In this document: positions 43,333 through 53,086 of the stretch, piece after piece | How the letters are laid out: every line of letters begins with the position of its first letter | Numbering within the stretch: the first letter of the stretch is position 1 | Source: Phormidesmis priestleyi BC1401 | GTDB taxonomy: Bacteria > Cyanobacteriota > Cyanobacteriia > Leptolyngbyales > Leptolyngbyaceae | Direction: 5' to 3' | NCBI RefSeq assembly: GCF_001650195.1 | Contig: NZ_LXYR01000027.1 | Location: 1-64,000 of the forward strand | Length of the DNA: 64,000 bases | Translations under genes and position numbers: made by a program | The notes under the pieces: generated by a model | Told to the model about the DNA's origin: nothing | Databases searched by the model: none | Seen by the model: only the letters and a program-made list of their open reading frames with translations

Positions 43333-44007
43333 ATGCACCTGATGAATATTGTGATCTGTCCGGGGATTCATTCATCAGAACTCACTCAATGCTTTATTGC
43401 AGACTTGCAGTTCAGCCACAGTCCTCTTATTTTTCCAGCCGAAAAAGCGCCTGCCTATTCTCCTCTCCACATTTTAAAGTTTTTGTTAGATGCGGATTCG
43501 ATCGAGCCTTTGCTTTTCGTGGCATTTAGCGCTGGGGTTGTGGGCGCGATTGGGGCGGCTCGTCTCTGGCAAAACCAGGGTGGCAGAATTAAAGCATTGA
43601 TTGCGCTGGATGGATGGGGCGTTCCTCTCGCTGGAAACTTTCCGATTCATCGCGTCAGTCACGATCGCTTGACGGCTTGGAGTTCGGCGCTGCTTGACGG
43701 AGATAGCTCAGACAATTTCTATGCTGACCCTGCCGTGGATCATTTGACATTATGGCGATCGCCCCAGACCGTTCAAGGGCAATGGACACCTGCACACAAA
43801 GACTCCCGCTCAATCTCAACTACTGCCGCCAGTTTTATAACTGCGCTAGTGCAGCGATATGAGACCTCTGAACTAAGCGCAACATTAGACCTTCTGCGTG
43901 AATCTGGACAGCCCTCCTCACGCAGTGGGGCAAGCCCTCGCCAACCCTTCTCCCTGGGGAGAAGGGAGCTAGAACCTCCTGTTCCCTCTCCTTGGGGAGA
44001 GGACTAG
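43333..44007 (+). CDS. Alpha/beta-hydrolase-like protein, C-terminus replaced by a repeat
   Basis: The N-terminal region has MNIVICPGIHSSELTQCF and a nucleophile-elbow-like VAFSAGVVGAIGAA, so it is an alpha/beta-hydrolase-like protein of unknown substrate. From about residue 186 on (LLRESGQPSSRSGASPRQPF to SPWGED) the sequence is the translation of a hairpin repeat inserted at 43888. If the element is removed the frame continues LLQRISALRPLQESSGQTV to a TAG at 44133-44135. The encoded protein therefore has an element-derived tail of about 38 residues. Confidence 0.6.
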   Translation: MHLMNIVICPGIHSSELTQCFIADLQFSHSPLIFPAEKAPAYSPLHILKFLLDADSIEPLLFVAFSAGVVGAIGAARLWQNQGGRIKALIALDGWGVPLAGNFPIHRVSHDRLTAWSSALLDGDSSDNFYADPAVDHLTLWRSPQTVQGQWTPAHKDSRSISTTAASFITALVQRYETSELSATLDLLRESGQPSSRSGASPRQPFSLGRRELEPPVPSPWGED

Positions 44008-44037
44008 GGTGAGGGCGAAGTATTCACGCAGGAGGTC
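43888..44037. mobile_element. Hairpin repeat with GACCTYCTGC ends, TA target
   Basis: The left end GACCTTCTGCGTGAAT (43888-43903) matches the right end ATTCACGCAGGAGGTC (to 44037) in inverted orientation with one mismatch. TA flanks both sides (43886-43887 and 44038-44039). The interior is the common hairpin core shared with the GGCGTTGCTGAA-type copies. It lies in the 3' end of the gene at 43333. Confidence 0.88.
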
Positions 44038-44205
44038 TATTACAACGTATCTCGGCTTTACGTCCTCTTCAAGAGTCATCTGGGCAGACTGTCGCTAGAG
44101 TGTATTTCAGATACAGTTGTGATGGGTCTAACTAGACACTGCATAATGTTTAGACTTGACCCACAGAGAGGGGTTTCACCTGATTTTTAGGCGATTATTG
44201 ATTCT

Positions 44206-45501
44206 ATGCTTCCCACTCGTTCTCAGCCCTCTCGAACTGGCTTTTTAGCGCTGCTTCACAATCGTCCCTTCATGCTGTTGTGGACTGGTCAAATCTTGTC
44301 TCAACTGGCAGACAAAGTATTTTTTGTGTTGTTGATTGCGTTGCTAAATGACTATGGCTCTTCTCCCGAAACCGCCAACTCAATGCGCTCTGCGGTGATG
44401 ATTTCAGCCACGTTACCCGCCATTTTTTTTGGATCTGCGGCAGGCATTTTTGTCGATCGTTACGATAAGAAGGCAATCTTGAGCGGCTGCAACATTTGGC
44501 GCGGAGTGATGCTGTTGTTGCTACCCCTACCATTTTTGCCAAAAGCATTCGGGATTTTATTGGCGATCGCCTTTTTAGAGTCGGTGCTGACTCAGTTTTT
44601 TGCACCAGCCGAACAAGCGGCGATTCCCTTATTGGTCAAGCGAGAGAATCTGCTAACAGCGAATGCAGTCTTCACCACGACAATGATGGGTTCGTTGATT
44701 GTAGGATTCGCGATCGGTGATTCTCTGCTAGTCAAGGCGGTTGAGTTTAATGCTGATTGGGGGCGAGAAATTTTAGTCGGTGGGCTATATTTCTTGGCTG
44801 GAACTGTGCTTTATTTGGTTCCTCTCAAAGAGGGAAAGCGGCAAACCGAGACGGCGGTTGTGCATCCGTGGAGCGACTTTAAAGAGGGGTTAGCCTACTT
44901 GAGGAAAGATCGGTTGGTCAGCTATGCGATGCTGCAACTCATGATTCTTTACTCGGTGCTGGCGGCTCTAGTGGTCTTAACGGTCAACTTGACGAGCAAA
45001 ATTGGGCTAGAGCCAACGCAGTTTGGGCTATTGCTGGCTGCGGCAGGCGTAGGCATGGTGTTTGGGGCAGGAGCACTGGGTCATTGGGGCGATCGCTTCC
45101 GCCACAAGCCGCTTCCTCTGGTGGGGTTTGTCTGCATGGCATTTGTGCTGACGATGTTTTCGTTTACCTCCAACAAAGAGCTGAGTTTCATACTATCTAG
45201 CTTCTTTGGGTTAGGAGCCTCCTTGGTTGCGGTGCCAATGCAGACTGTAATTCAGCAACGCACTCCAGAGGCGATGCGCGGCAAAGTATTTGGCTTTCAA
45301 AATAACATTGTAAATATTGCACTCAGCCTGCCTCTGGCGATCACAGGACCGCTCATTGACGCGATTAATAATCTGGTTGCCCGAAATCCTCAAGCTGAAC
45401 TGGGGCTACGATCGGTGCTGATTGGTATGAGTGTTGTCGTGACGATCGTGGGCGTTTGGGCATGGCGCAGCACTCGACAAGTTTTGCGAGATGTAGTTTG
45501 A
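44206..45501 (+). CDS. MFS transporter
   Basis: This is a 431-residue integral membrane protein with about 12 helices. Major-facilitator signs are the first cytoplasmic loop GIFVDRYDKKAIL, the amphipathic start FMLLWTGQILSQLADKVFF and the symmetrical second half (LGHWGDRFRHKPLPLVGF). It resembles the MFS_3/EnteroSin-type multidrug or lysophospholipid exporters. The substrate is unknown. Confidence 0.88.
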   Translation: MLPTRSQPSRTGFLALLHNRPFMLLWTGQILSQLADKVFFVLLIALLNDYGSSPETANSMRSAVMISATLPAIFFGSAAGIFVDRYDKKAILSGCNIWRGVMLLLLPLPFLPKAFGILLAIAFLESVLTQFFAPAEQAAIPLLVKRENLLTANAVFTTTMMGSLIVGFAIGDSLLVKAVEFNADWGREILVGGLYFLAGTVLYLVPLKEGKRQTETAVVHPWSDFKEGLAYLRKDRLVSYAMLQLMILYSVLAALVVLTVNLTSKIGLEPTQFGLLLAAAGVGMVFGAGALGHWGDRFRHKPLPLVGFVCMAFVLTMFSFTSNKELSFILSSFFGLGASLVAVPMQTVIQQRTPEAMRGKVFGFQNNIVNIALSLPLAITGPLIDAINNLVARNPQAELGLRSVLIGMSVVVTIVGVWAWRSTRQVLRDVV

Positions 45502-45698
45502 GATGATGAGAATGTCAGCATAATTTGACACAATCACCAAAGCATAAATTGACTAGACTGTAGAGGTAGGTAGGGTCGTGGCTCGATCGTCCACAATGAG
45601 TCTCGACAGGGATCAGAATCGGCACTACACTGGATCTCTATCTATTGCATCTTTAAGATACAAAATTATCCACTTAGACGGTTTGGCGAGGTTCCCCA

Positions 45699-47534
45699 GT
45701 GCAATTGCAACGAGTGGCAGTACAGCGGGTGACAGGTGGCTTTGCGCTCATTGACAGCCTTAGACGGCACGGCGTTAAGCACATCTTCGGGTATCCAGGT
45801 GGAGCGATTCTGCCGATTTATGATGAGCTTTATAAGGCAGAAGCGATCGGCGGCATTCAGCACATCTTGGTTAGACATGAGCAGGGGGCAGCCCACGCCG
45901 CCGACGGATATGCTCGTGCAACAGGGCAGGTTGGCGTGTGTTTTGCCACGTCAGGTCCCGGTGCGACCAATCTGGTTACTGGAATCGCGACCGCACACAT
46001 GGATTCGATTCCGATGGTGGTAGTGACAGGGCAAGTGCCTCGATCTGCGATCGGCAGTGATGCCTTTCAAGAAACGGATATTTACGGAATTACGCTGCCG
46101 ATCGTCAAACATTCCTATGTGGTGCGTGACCCTAGAGACATGGGGCGGATTATCGCAGAAGCGTTCTACATCGCCAGCACAGGCAGACCAGGACCTGTGT
46201 TAGTCGATATTCCTAAAGATGTCGGCACTGAGATCTTTGACTATGAGCCTGTTGAGCCGGGTTCTGTGCGACTGCCAGGATATCGCCCGACGGTAAAGGG
46301 CAACCCGCGCCAGATTGGACAGGCATTGAAGCTGATTCGGCAGGCTAAACAGCCGCTGCTGTACGTAGGGGGTGGCGCGATCGCTGCCAATGCTCACGCT
46401 GAAGTCAAAGAACTCGCGGAACGCTTTCAGCTTCCCGTCACGACTACTTTAATGGGCATTGGTGCGTTTGATGAGCATCATCCACTCGCCGTTGGAATGC
46501 TGGGAATGCACGGCACTGCTTACGCCAACTTCTCGGTGACAGAGTGTGATTTGCTGATTGCAGTTGGGGCGCGATTTGACGATCGAGTCACAGGCAAACT
46601 CGACGAATTTGCTTCGCGTGCCAAGGTGATTCACATCGACATCGACCCGGCAGAAGTGGGCAAGACGCGATTGCCCGACGTGCCGATCGTCGGCGATGTC
46701 CGTCAGGTTCTGCTCGATTTGCTGGAGCGCAGTCACGAAGACGGTGACCCTGCTACATCCGATCACACGAGCCAATGGTTGGAGAGAATCGATCGCTGGC
46801 GCGAAGATTATCCGCTCGAAGTGCCTCGCTACCCTGATAAACTGTCTCCTCAAGAAGTCATTGTCGAATTGGCGCAGCAGGCTCCCAACGCGTTCTACAC
46901 GACCGATGTTGGGCAGCATCAAATGTGGTCGGCGCAATTTCTCAAAAACGGTCCTCGTCGCTGGATTTCTAGCGCAGGTCTGGGCACAATGGGCTTTGGG
47001 CTTCCGGCGGCGATGGGTGCCAAGGTTGCGGTCGGGGACGAGCAGGTCATCTGCATTAGCGGCGATGCCAGTTTTCAGATGAACTTGCAGGAGTTGGGCA
47101 CGCTGTCACAGTATGGAATTGCTGCCAAAATTGTGATTATCAACAACGGCTGGCAGGGCATGGTGCGTCAGTGGCAAGAAGCTTTCTGGGAAGGGCGCTA
47201 TTCGTCGTCGAATATGGAGCCGTCAATGCCTGATTTTGTCAAGCTAGCAGAGGCGTATGACATTAAAGGCATGATGATTAGCTCTCGCGACGAGTTGAGC
47301 AGTGCAGTTGCCGAAATGCTGGCGCACGATGGACCTGTGCTGATGGATGCACGAGTCAAGCGAGACGAAAACTGCTACCCGATGGTGGCTCCGGGCAAGA
47401 GCAATGCTCAGATGTTGGGGTTGCCCGATCGCAAGAGTCTAGAACGCGCTACTGAACTGATGTATTGCAGCAGTTGCGGGGCAAAGAATGTCACCAGTAA
47501 CAAGTTCTGCCCTGAGTGTGGCACCAAACTATAG
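45699..47534 (+). CDS. ilvB: Acetolactate synthase large subunit, with C-terminal zinc ribbon
   Basis: This ThDP/FAD enzyme makes 2-acetolactate or 2-aceto-2-hydroxybutyrate for Val, Leu and Ile. Glu61 in [16 protein letters not shown] activates ThDP. The Mg-ThDP motif is [20 protein letters not shown] near 440-480. Three TPP-enzyme domains are in normal order. After residue 585 there is an extra ribbon [20 protein letters not shown] (Cys590, 593, 604, 607), absent from enterobacterial IlvB. GTG start at 45699. The small subunit ilvH is not in the window. Confidence 0.94.
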   Translation: MQLQRVAVQRVTGGFALIDSLRRHGVKHIFGYPGGAILPIYDELYKAEAIGGIQHILVRHEQGAAHAADGYARATGQVGVCFATSGPGATNLVTGIATAHMDSIPMVVVTGQVPRSAIGSDAFQETDIYGITLPIVKHSYVVRDPRDMGRIIAEAFYIASTGRPGPVLVDIPKDVGTEIFDYEPVEPGSVRLPGYRPTVKGNPRQIGQALKLIRQAKQPLLYVGGGAIAANAHAEVKELAERFQLPVTTTLMGIGAFDEHHPLAVGMLGMHGTAYANFSVTECDLLIAVGARFDDRVTGKLDEFASRAKVIHIDIDPAEVGKTRLPDVPIVGDVRQVLLDLLERSHEDGDPATSDHTSQWLERIDRWREDYPLEVPRYPDKLSPQEVIVELAQQAPNAFYTTDVGQHQMWSAQFLKNGPRRWISSAGLGTMGFGLPAAMGAKVAVGDEQVICISGDASFQMNLQELGTLSQYGIAAKIVIINNGWQGMVRQWQEAFWEGRYSSSNMEPSMPDFVKLAEAYDIKGMMISSRDELSSAVAEMLAHDGPVLMDARVKRDENCYPMVAPGKSNAQMLGLPDRKSLERATELMYCSSCGAKNVTSNKFCPECGTKL

Positions 47535-47542
47535 GGAGTTTG

Positions 47543-47582
47543 AACCGCCCTAGCTCTCAGCAATTGGGAACTCAGGGCGGTT
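47543..47582. terminator. Bidirectional terminator-like hairpin
   Basis: AACCGCCCT (47543-47551) pairs with AGGGCGGTT (47574-47582) between the convergent ilvB and C39 peptidase genes. The T run is short, so it may serve both strands weakly. Confidence 0.6.
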
Positions 47583-47586
47583 TGGG

Positions 47587-48405
47587 TCAGGCTTTGGTAA
47601 GTCGATGCAGCCACATGAAATTTACGCCTTCGGGTGAACTTTTGCTTTGAATCAGATTATTTGAGTAGTGCAAATTCTCGCCCGTGAGGTCTTTGCGATA
47701 TCCGTAGGCTGTCCACTCGCCGTAGGGATCGTTGACAAAAAATCCAGTGCGATCGTAGCCTCGAATCACGATGATATGACCAAAACTGGTGAAATATCCG
47801 TGGAGGATGCAAGGGCGACCTTCGGCGATCGCTTTGCGAATATCGGAGAGTCTGCCCTGCGTCGTAAAGTCGTCTCTAACCCCGTAAGCGCGTGCCATTC
47901 TCGCCAAATCTTCTGGGTCGTGGCGACTTAACCGATTTTGCTCCATATAGCGATAGAGTTCGTCTTCAAACTGCACCGCATTGGTCTTCTGCCGAATCTG
48001 AAGATAGCGCATCACCATTGCAAAACTGGTGACATTACACGCGCCCCCCGGATTTTCAGCATTGTCTAACTGACTTCGATAGGGCACGTTTAAACGCTTG
48101 GCTGCGGGAAGCCCGATCGTCGGCAGGGCGATCGGCAGAGACGGTCTGCGCGTGGCGGTTGTGACCTGTCCCTGACTGTTAATCAACTGAACGTGGGGCA
48201 GATAGACAAACCAGGTATTGCGCGGCGGATTGCTCAAAAATTCAATGACTAGCGCAATCTTGAGGTGATTGTTGCCCACCAGTTTCCAAGAGTGAATCTC
48301 GAAGACCCGTCCCGCTTCGATATTGACTTTATCTTGAGCCGATAGCCGTGCGGAATCTTCGGTAGACTGCTTGAATGTGGTGGTTTGGAGAACTTTCAGC
48401 TTCAT
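47587..48405 (-). CDS. C39-like cysteine peptidase family protein
   Basis: The peptidase_C39_2-type fold occupies about residues 105-270. The catalytic Cys123 is in NPGGACNVTSFAMVM, His210 in TSFGHIIVIRGYD and the Asp/Asn in VNDPYGEW. The first 100 residues form a beta-rich domain (about 1-85), possibly for binding. There is no signal peptide and no exporter, so this is not a bacteriocin-processing ABC peptidase. The substrate is unknown. Confidence 0.82.
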   Translation of the reverse strand: MKLKVLQTTTFKQSTEDSARLSAQDKVNIEAGRVFEIHSWKLVGNNHLKIALVIEFLSNPPRNTWFVYLPHVQLINSQGQVTTATRRPSLPIALPTIGLPAAKRLNVPYRSQLDNAENPGGACNVTSFAMVMRYLQIRQKTNAVQFEDELYRYMEQNRLSRHDPEDLARMARAYGVRDDFTTQGRLSDIRKAIAEGRPCILHGYFTSFGHIIVIRGYDRTGFFVNDPYGEWTAYGYRKDLTGENLHYSNNLIQSKSSPEGVNFMWLHRLTKA

Positions 48406-48535
48406 AGTGTAACCGTTGATCCAATAGAATGCCTCAAAGATTTTGTCAAAGAGGACTGAGAGTACAGATTACCCGATTGGCAACTGCGATGTTGAGGAGA
48501 CGTTCCGCTGGAAAGTCTCTGCGGGGTTTGGGGGG

Positions 48536-49648
48536 TTATGACTCGATCGAGCTAGCCGCTAACTGTTTGAGGGGCGATCGCTCAAATTGCGCCAACAAAT
48601 CTGCGGGATTGTCGTAAATCGCTAGTGCGCCCGCTAGTTGAGAATCGTCGAAACCGCCACACCGGAACGCAATTACATCTACGCCTGCCGCGTTTGCAGC
48701 TTGGATATCGTAAGGGGTATCTCCTAACATAATTGCCCGATCGGAGTCTAATTTTGCTTTTTTTAACGCCGCTTGCACCAAATCAGGAGCAGGCTTTGAG
48801 GTATCAGTATCATCCGACGTTGTAATCGGTTCCTCTTCTAATAAATCATCCACTTGGGCAGCTTTGAGCAACACTGAAAGTTCCTCGCTAGTTGCCGAGC
48901 TGGCAACGACCAGCTTAAATTCTTCTTGCTTGAGTTTTAGAATCAAATCCCGTGATCCGGGTGCAGGAGACAAGCTAGAACCGAACTTGTGGATGATCAG
49001 TTCTTTGCGACGATCGGCGATTTGTTTTCCTACGCCTTCGTCACCCGAAAGTTCTGAAGCCATACGCGGAACCACCTGATCGGCACCCATACCAATCAAT
49101 GGACGCACCTGCTCAAACGAAATGTCGTAGCCAAATGCGGCAAACGCCTCGACCCAAGCGTGGGCGTGAGCATCGTTGCTGATCACCAGCGTGCCATCAA
49201 CATCGAGAAGAATGCCTTTTTTTGAGCCTGTGAGATCTGAGAGATTGTCGCCCACTTTAGCGATCGTCGCCTTAGCATTTGAGGCAAGATCCGATGCCCC
49301 TTGCTGAATCCCGGCGGCAACTCCGCTAGTATCTTGAGTCAGTTCTTTTTTGACATCTAGTAAAGCATCTAACGGTTGCCCAGACTGCATTGAGCCGATT
49401 CTGCTGCGGGTGGTGTAGTAACCTGATTTATGGGATTTTGTGTTTTCGAGAGATGCCCCATACGCGCTCAGCGTGCCGCCCAAAATCGCGCCGATCGGAC
49501 CTGCCACTAGCGCACCGAGAAATCCTCCGATCGTGCTGACTCCTGCGACTCCAACGACTGGATGAACAGGAGGAGTTTTGACTTCTTCGACCGTAGAATC
49601 AACCGTTGTGTCGATGGAGTTTGTGATAGTTTCAGTCTCATTGGTCAT
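48536..49648 (-). CDS. HAD family hydrolase with Gly-rich N-terminal extension
   Basis: The C-terminal half (about 144-360) is a HAD phosphatase of the phosphoglycolate-phosphatase type. Motif I is LLDVDGTLVISND, motif II VVASSAT, and motif IV IMLGDTPYDIQAA. The N-terminal 120 residues have a hydrophobic Gly/Ala-rich segment (GVSTIGGFLGALVAGPIGAI) that may pack in membranes or act as a glycine-zipper. The substrate is unknown. Length is greater than a plain HAD protein because of the extension. Confidence 0.82.
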   Translation of the reverse strand: MTNETETITNSIDTTVDSTVEEVKTPPVHPVVGVAGVSTIGGFLGALVAGPIGAILGGTLSAYGASLENTKSHKSGYYTTRSRIGSMQSGQPLDALLDVKKELTQDTSGVAAGIQQGASDLASNAKATIAKVGDNLSDLTGSKKGILLDVDGTLVISNDAHAHAWVEAFAAFGYDISFEQVRPLIGMGADQVVPRMASELSGDEGVGKQIADRRKELIIHKFGSSLSPAPGSRDLILKLKQEEFKLVVASSATSEELSVLLKAAQVDDLLEEEPITTSDDTDTSKPAPDLVQAALKKAKLDSDRAIMLGDTPYDIQAANAAGVDVIAFRCGGFDDSQLAGALAIYDNPADLLAQFERSPLKQLAASSIES

Positions 49649-49810
49649 GCCGCCCTCCAGATGTTCAACATCTCATTCTAGAACGCCTCATTTTAGAAAG
49701 TCTGACCGAATACGATGTCTACTTTAGGAGCGATCTTGTCAGATCTGTTGAGAGGCATTCAACGATCGGGAATACAATAGACCTAGATGACGCTGGCAAA
49801 AGCGGCGTTA

Positions 49811-50021
49811 GAGGATGTTTTAAAAGTAGTCGTTGGTGGCATGACCCGCCCGTGATTGAAAATCACGGTCTAACGGTGCGAAGTCCACCAAAGGGACTAA
49901 AAGCTTAATGTCGTCTCGATTCAACCCGTTTCAACGGGTTTCGCACCGTTAGCCCCGACTTTCAGTCCGGGGCGGAACGCAATCGTAGCGAAGAGACTTT
50001 CCATACTTTTCAAATATCCTC
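49811..50021. mobile_element. 211-bp MITE with TTA target duplication
   Basis: The ends GAGGATGTTTTAAAAGT (49811) and, inverted, GAGGATATTTGAAAAGT (to 50021) are terminal repeats. TTA flanks both sides (49808-49810 and 50022-50024), which fits IS5-family (IS1031-type) elements that duplicate TNA. The inside holds several hairpins: CCGTGATT/AATCACGG, AACCCGTTTCAACGGGTT, TAACGGTGCGA with TCGCACCGTTA, and GCCCCGACTTTCAGTCCGGGGC. It fills most of the 512-bp gap upstream of ppsA and could be transcribed as a structured RNA. No coding frame is seen. Confidence 0.85.
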
Positions 50022-50160
50022 TTAGACTCGCAGATATTAAAGAGTTATTTAGGTCACAAGATTTAACGCTTGCAATCCTCCTCGTAAAGCTAGCGTGCAC
50101 CTCTATTTCGCTCCATCAAACTCTACAAACAATTAGATTCAATAATTGGGAGAGCCTGCA

Positions 50161-52674
50161 ATGTTTACTGCCAAAAAATTAGAGATTTCTACTATAAATT
50201 CAGATCTTAAAGAAAAAGCATTTGTGCTGTGGTTTGAGCAAGTAGGAATTGCAGATGTGCCGTTAGTGGGCGGTAAAAATGCCTCACTGGGAGAAATGAT
50301 CCAACAGCTAACTCCCAAAGGTGTGAATGTCCCGACTGGGTTTGCGACGACTTCCTATGCGTTTCGCCACTTCATCGAAAAAGCAGGATTGAAAATCCGT
50401 CTTCAGCGGCTCTTAGCAGATTTGGATGTATCGGATGTCAACTTGTTGAGAGAGCGAGGCAGACAGGCGCGAACTCTGATTTTAAACACCCCTTTTTCGT
50501 CAGAGTTAAATGAAGCGATCGCCGCTAGCTATGTGCAGTTATCTCAACGCTATGGGGTTGAGGTTGAGATGTGCGACGCGTCTGACGATTTAGAAGCCTG
50601 TCTCAGTCGCCATAGCGGAGTTGACGTGGCAGTCCGATCGAGCGCAACGGCTGAAGATCTCCCCGACGCAAGCTTTGCCGGACAGCAAGAAACCTATTTG
50701 AACATCAACGGCATCGATCGTGTTCTCAAAGCCTGTCATCTGTGCTTTGCATCGCTGTTTACCGATCGGGCGATTTCTTATCGCGCCACTAAAGGCTTTG
50801 ATCATTTTGAGATTGCTTTATCGGTCGGTGTGCAAAAAATGGTGCGATCGGACTTGGCAGCATCGGGCGTGATGTTCTCGATCGACACCGAAACTGGATT
50901 TAGAGACACGGCTCTAATCACAGCCGCTTATGGTTTGGGCGAATCTGTCGTGCAAGGAGTCGTTAACCCCGATGAGTATGTCGTGTTTAAGCCTACGCTC
51001 AAGCAGGGATTCCGTCCGCTTTTAGAGAAGCGGTTGGGCAGCAAAGAGATCAAAATGATCTATGACATCGGCGGCGGAAAATCGACAACCAACGTTTTAG
51101 TGCCCAAATCAGAACAGATAAAATATGCGCTGCAAGATGACGAAATTCTCAAACTGGCAGCGTGGGCGTGCATCATCGAAGATCACTACGCCAACGTGAG
51201 AGGAACGGATAGCCCAATGGATATTGAATGGGCAAAAGATGGCGAAACAGGCGATTTATTTATCGTGCAGGCTCGACCTGAAACCATTCATTCTCAAAAA
51301 ACTGGGAACGTCCTTAAAACATACAAATTAACCAGTAAACAAACAGTTGAACCTCTGTTAGTCGGTCGCGCTGTTGGTGAAATGATTGGACAGGGAAGAG
51401 TCAGAACGATTGTCGATCTTCGCAAACTCGACGAATTTCAAGAAGGCGAAATCTTAGTCACTACGCGCACCGATCCCGATTGGGAACCGATCATGAAAAA
51501 AGCTAGTGCGGTGATTACCAATCAAGGCGGACGCACCTGTCACGCTGCGATCATTGCGAGAGAATTGGGCATTCCGGCGATCGTCGGCTGTGATAACGCC
51601 ACAGACATCCTCAAAAATGGACAAGCAGTCACCGTTTCGTGTGCTGAAGGCGAAGACGGGCGTGTGTATGACGGGTTATTACCTTTCGCGATCGAGCACC
51701 TCGAACTCGATGCCCTGCCTCCTACCCATACTAAGATCATGATGAATGTGGGCAACCCGCGTGAGGCGTTTAGACTCTCACTCATTCCCAACGATGGGGT
51801 CGGGCTAGCGCGCACTGAATTCATCATCGCCAATTACATTAAAGTGCATCCCCTAGCGCTGCTGAATTTCGACACCCTCAAAGACAACGGGGCAAAATGG
51901 GAGATCAGTCAGTTGACTTCTCAATATCGCGACCTCTCCGACTATTTTGTAGACAAACTCGCATCGGGAATCGGCATCTTAGCCGCCGCGTTTTATCCCA
52001 AACCAGTGATCGCGCGAATGTCAGATCTCAAAAGCAACGAATATGCAAATTTGATCGGCGGCAGCGAATTTGAGCCACACGAAGAAAACCCGATGATGGG
52101 CTGGCGAGGAGCATCGCGCTACTACGATCCTAAATATCGAGACGCATTTGGGCTAGAGTGCAAAGCCTTTAAACGAGTCCGCGATGAGATGGGGTTGACG
52201 AATATAATTCCGATGATCCCGTTTTGCCGCACCCCGGACGAGGGGCGAAAAGTCTTAGCAGAGATGGCAAAACACGGACTGATTCGGGGCGAAAATGGGC
52301 TGCAGGTTTATGTTATGTGTGAGATTCCCAGCAACGTCGAACTCGCCGATCGCTTCAGTGAGATTTTTGACGGTTTCTCGATCGGGTCAAACGATCTCAC
52401 CCAGTTGACGTTAGGACTCGATCGCGATTCTGCCCTAGTGTCTCACTTATTTGACGAGCGCGACGAAGCCGTTAAACGCACATTACGGCGAGTGATTGCT
52501 ACCGCTAAAGAATTCGATCGCAAGATTGGCATCTGTGGACAAGCACCCAGTGACTATCCTGAGTTTGCAGAGTTTTTGGTCGAGTTGGGCATCGACTCGA
52601 TGAGCTTAAATCCCGATTCGGTGCTGAAGACGCGACTGGCGATCGCTAAAACCGAAGCGGCAATTCTCAAATAA
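50161..52674 (+). CDS. ppsA: Phosphoenolpyruvate synthase
   Basis: This enzyme converts pyruvate, ATP and water to PEP, AMP and phosphate, for gluconeogenesis. The N-terminal ATP-grasp domain (about 20-355) has VAVRSSATAEDLPDASFAGQ and DIEWAKDG. The phosphohistidine domain (about 385-500) carries the catalytic His in GGRTCHAAIIAREL. The PEP-binding TIM-barrel (about 520-830) ends with EFAEFLVELGIDSMSLNPDS. The ATG at 50161 follows GGGAG; TTG 50146 is less likely. Length normal. Confidence 0.93.
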   Translation: MFTAKKLEISTINSDLKEKAFVLWFEQVGIADVPLVGGKNASLGEMIQQLTPKGVNVPTGFATTSYAFRHFIEKAGLKIRLQRLLADLDVSDVNLLRERGRQARTLILNTPFSSELNEAIAASYVQLSQRYGVEVEMCDASDDLEACLSRHSGVDVAVRSSATAEDLPDASFAGQQETYLNINGIDRVLKACHLCFASLFTDRAISYRATKGFDHFEIALSVGVQKMVRSDLAASGVMFSIDTETGFRDTALITAAYGLGESVVQGVVNPDEYVVFKPTLKQGFRPLLEKRLGSKEIKMIYDIGGGKSTTNVLVPKSEQIKYALQDDEILKLAAWACIIEDHYANVRGTDSPMDIEWAKDGETGDLFIVQARPETIHSQKTGNVLKTYKLTSKQTVEPLLVGRAVGEMIGQGRVRTIVDLRKLDEFQEGEILVTTRTDPDWEPIMKKASAVITNQGGRTCHAAIIARELGIPAIVGCDNATDILKNGQAVTVSCAEGEDGRVYDGLLPFAIEHLELDALPPTHTKIMMNVGNPREAFRLSLIPNDGVGLARTEFIIANYIKVHPLALLNFDTLKDNGAKWEISQLTSQYRDLSDYFVDKLASGIGILAAAFYPKPVIARMSDLKSNEYANLIGGSEFEPHEENPMMGWRGASRYYDPKYRDAFGLECKAFKRVRDEMGLTNIIPMIPFCRTPDEGRKVLAEMAKHGLIRGENGLQVYVMCEIPSNVELADRFSEIFDGFSIGSNDLTQLTLGLDRDSALVSHLFDERDEAVKRTLRRVIATAKEFDRKIGICGQAPSDYPEFAEFLVELGIDSMSLNPDSVLKTRLAIAKTEAAILK

Positions 52675-52875
52675 CACTTGCATTCTGAACAGCTAAAGTT
52701 TGTAGAGAAACCACTCTCTAGAAGTGACTATCTGAAAGTCAGAAAATAAACTCGGAAGACCTCGCTCTACAGATAATCTAGCGATCGAACGGTACTGTTG
52801 CAGCCAATGTGACCAAATCGAAGCACAAAAACTATGCTTGCCGCTCCAACAGAATTGTTAGACAAAGCCTCGGTT

Positions 52876-53082
52876 TTACTGCCCACGCCCCGGTTTGCAA
52901 TCTACAAAACCTAATGCTTCCGTATCGAGAAAACTGGCAATCGCCATCTCAACCACCGCTTCGATCGGGTATTCAATTTCCGCAGCACGAGAAACGAGAG
53001 CCGCTTGAATGCGTTCTGGCAAACGCGCCAAAATGACTTCAGCATCAGCGGAAGAAAGTTGCTCTTGAAGTTTGGCTTGCAT
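52876..53082 (-). CDS. Small hypothetical protein, possible DNA-binding
   Basis: This 68-residue protein is in the same transcription unit as the GIY-YIG gene (5-bp gap). VILARLPERIQAALVSRAAEIEYPIEAVVEMAIASFLD has a helical pattern compatible with a ribbon-helix-helix-like or antitoxin-like fold, but I cannot assign a family. Confidence 0.45.
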   Translation of the reverse strand: MQAKLQEQLSSADAEVILARLPERIQAALVSRAAEIEYPIEAVVEMAIASFLDTEALGFVDCKPGRGQ

Positions 53083-53086
53083 GGCT

